64,000 bases of DNA from an uncultured Halomonas sp. (GTDB lineage Bacteria > Pseudomonadota > Gammaproteobacteria > Pseudomonadales > Halomonadaceae): positions 1 to 64,000 of the forward strand of contig NZ_CANMVL010000018.1 of assembly GCF_947501415.1 (NCBI RefSeq). The letters run 5' to 3'. Below the pieces are notes generated by a model. That model made no database searches. It was not told the origin of the DNA and saw nothing but the letters and a program-made list of their open reading frames with translations. Position numbers and translations under genes: made by a program. Positions 63,411 to 64,000 of this stretch are shown here, piece by piece. How positions within the stretch are numbered: position 1 is the first letter of the stretch; each line of letters begins with the position of its first letter.

Positions 63411-64000
63411 TCCCGAGAGCCCGGTGGCGGTGCATGTCGAAACACTACGGGTGCTGGCGCTGCTGGATGATTCGCGCCAGGGGGTGGCGGCCCTCGAGGC
63501 GGCGGTTGTGCTGGCCGAGCAGGCGAGCGCCGAGCTGGTTGCGCTGTATGTGGAGGATCAGAACCTGCTGCAGTGTGCCGCCTTTCCCTTTTCGTGCGAG
63601 ATAGGCGCGAGCAGTGGGGTGGTGCGCCCTCTTAGTCGGGATCGTCTGGTGTCGAGCCTGTTGCATCAGGAGCGGCGGGTGGCGCAGGCACTGGAGCGGG
63701 CCGCGGCGGGCAGGGCGTTGCGCCACCGCCTTCAGGTCAGTCGCGGGCAGGTGGCGAGCGAGGCCCTGGCCGAGGCAGCGCCTGGCGATGTGCTGATCCT
63801 GGGCAAGGCGGGGCTGTCGGCTCGCTGGGGCAGCCGCCTGGGTTCCACCAGCCGGCGCCTGTTGCTGGAGGCGCCCTGCACGGTGGTGATCTGGGATGAG
63901 TGTCATCCGCCGACACCTGGGCCGCTGCGCTATTTTCGCGGCGAGGCGCCGGCCCTGCCGTGGGGGGAGACGCCAGAGGAGGCGGTGCAACGGCATCCGC
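63400..64000 (+). CDS. Universal stress protein-like (3' end outside window)
   Basis: The frame is open from the ATG at 63400 to the window edge (200 codons). Residues 10-60 begin a UspA fold (LRVLALLDDSRQGVAALEAA). The C-terminal ATP motif GKAGLSARWGSRLGSTSRRLLLEAPCTVVIW follows the Gly-x2-Gly-x9-Gly-Ser/Thr pattern. It overlaps the Lon-like gene by 11 bases, so it is translated with it. Confidence 0.75.
   Translation, partial: MTADPESPVAVHVETLRVLALLDDSRQGVAALEAAVVLAEQASAELVALYVEDQNLLQCAAFPFSCEIGASSGVVRPLSRDRLVSSLLHQERRVAQALERAAAGRALRHRLQVSRGQVASEALAEAAPGDVLILGKAGLSARWGSRLGSTSRRLLLEAPCTVVIWDECHPPTPGPLRYFRGEAPALPWGETPEEAVQRHP

Overview
The window is high-GC gammaproteobacterial chromosome, most probably from the Halomonadaceae (Halomonas or a close relative). 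The basis is gene content and order: psrA, lexA and nagZ are adjacent as in pseudomonads, the PilB/PilC/PilD proteins and YacG/CoaE are of the gammaproteobacterial type, and a phasin points to polyhydroxyalkanoate storage. The genus is an inference, because no rRNA or other taxonomic marker is present. No tRNA or rRNA gene was seen.

Layout. 1-7.5 kb (minus strand): the start of a secreted VWA protein with 88-residue repeats, a YadGH-type ABC exporter with a small DUF6494-like protein, an outer-membrane barrel and aconitase B. 7.8-12.1 kb: lexA-dinB, divergent from psrA-nagZ, then a purine phosphoribosyltransferase. 12.4-18.4 kb: an acyl-CoA/valine catabolic block (AMP-forming ligase, LiuR-like MerR regulator, acyl-CoA dehydrogenase, 3-hydroxyisobutyryl-CoA hydrolase, mmsB) with a perfect 16-bp palindrome as likely operator. 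18.4-20.6 kb: a dense field of palindromic repeats around a REP-associated tyrosine transposase (RAYT). 20.7-28.4 kb: miaE, a 1312-residue SARP/AAA/TPR regulator, a UDP-sugar dehydrogenase, an OmpW-like barrel and cysQ.

28.9-44.8 kb is an exopolysaccharide/O-antigen locus. It opens with an ops (RfaH recruitment) element and continues with a TviB-like dehydrogenase and an OafA-like acyltransferase, both in clearly AT-richer DNA. Several glycosyltransferases follow, then an unusual membrane protein fused to a degenerate kinase fold, an Alg14/Alg13 pair, a priming glycosylphosphotransferase, galE and a polymerase/ligase. No conventional flippase gene was recognised.

44.8-51.9 kb is a type IV pilus locus (pilD, pilC and pilB on minus; pilA on plus), whose gaps are filled by repeats. 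An O-antigen-ligase-like gene sits directly after pilA. The remainder holds a phasin, a four-gene operon of unrecognised envelope proteins, a beta-CASP nuclease-like protein, a START-domain protein, a RelE-type toxin-antitoxin pair, a probable Tus (replication terminus binding) homologue, yacG, coaE, a Lon-like ATPase-protease and the start of a universal-stress-type protein.

The most distinctive signal is two families of dispersed palindromic intergenic elements. Family A has a GGGGTCAGACCCC core and usually occurs as an inverted pair. Family B is about 123 bp with inverted ends and two inner hairpins. Family B is concentrated around the RAYT gene and has also amplified as an 80-bp tandem array between pilB and pilC.
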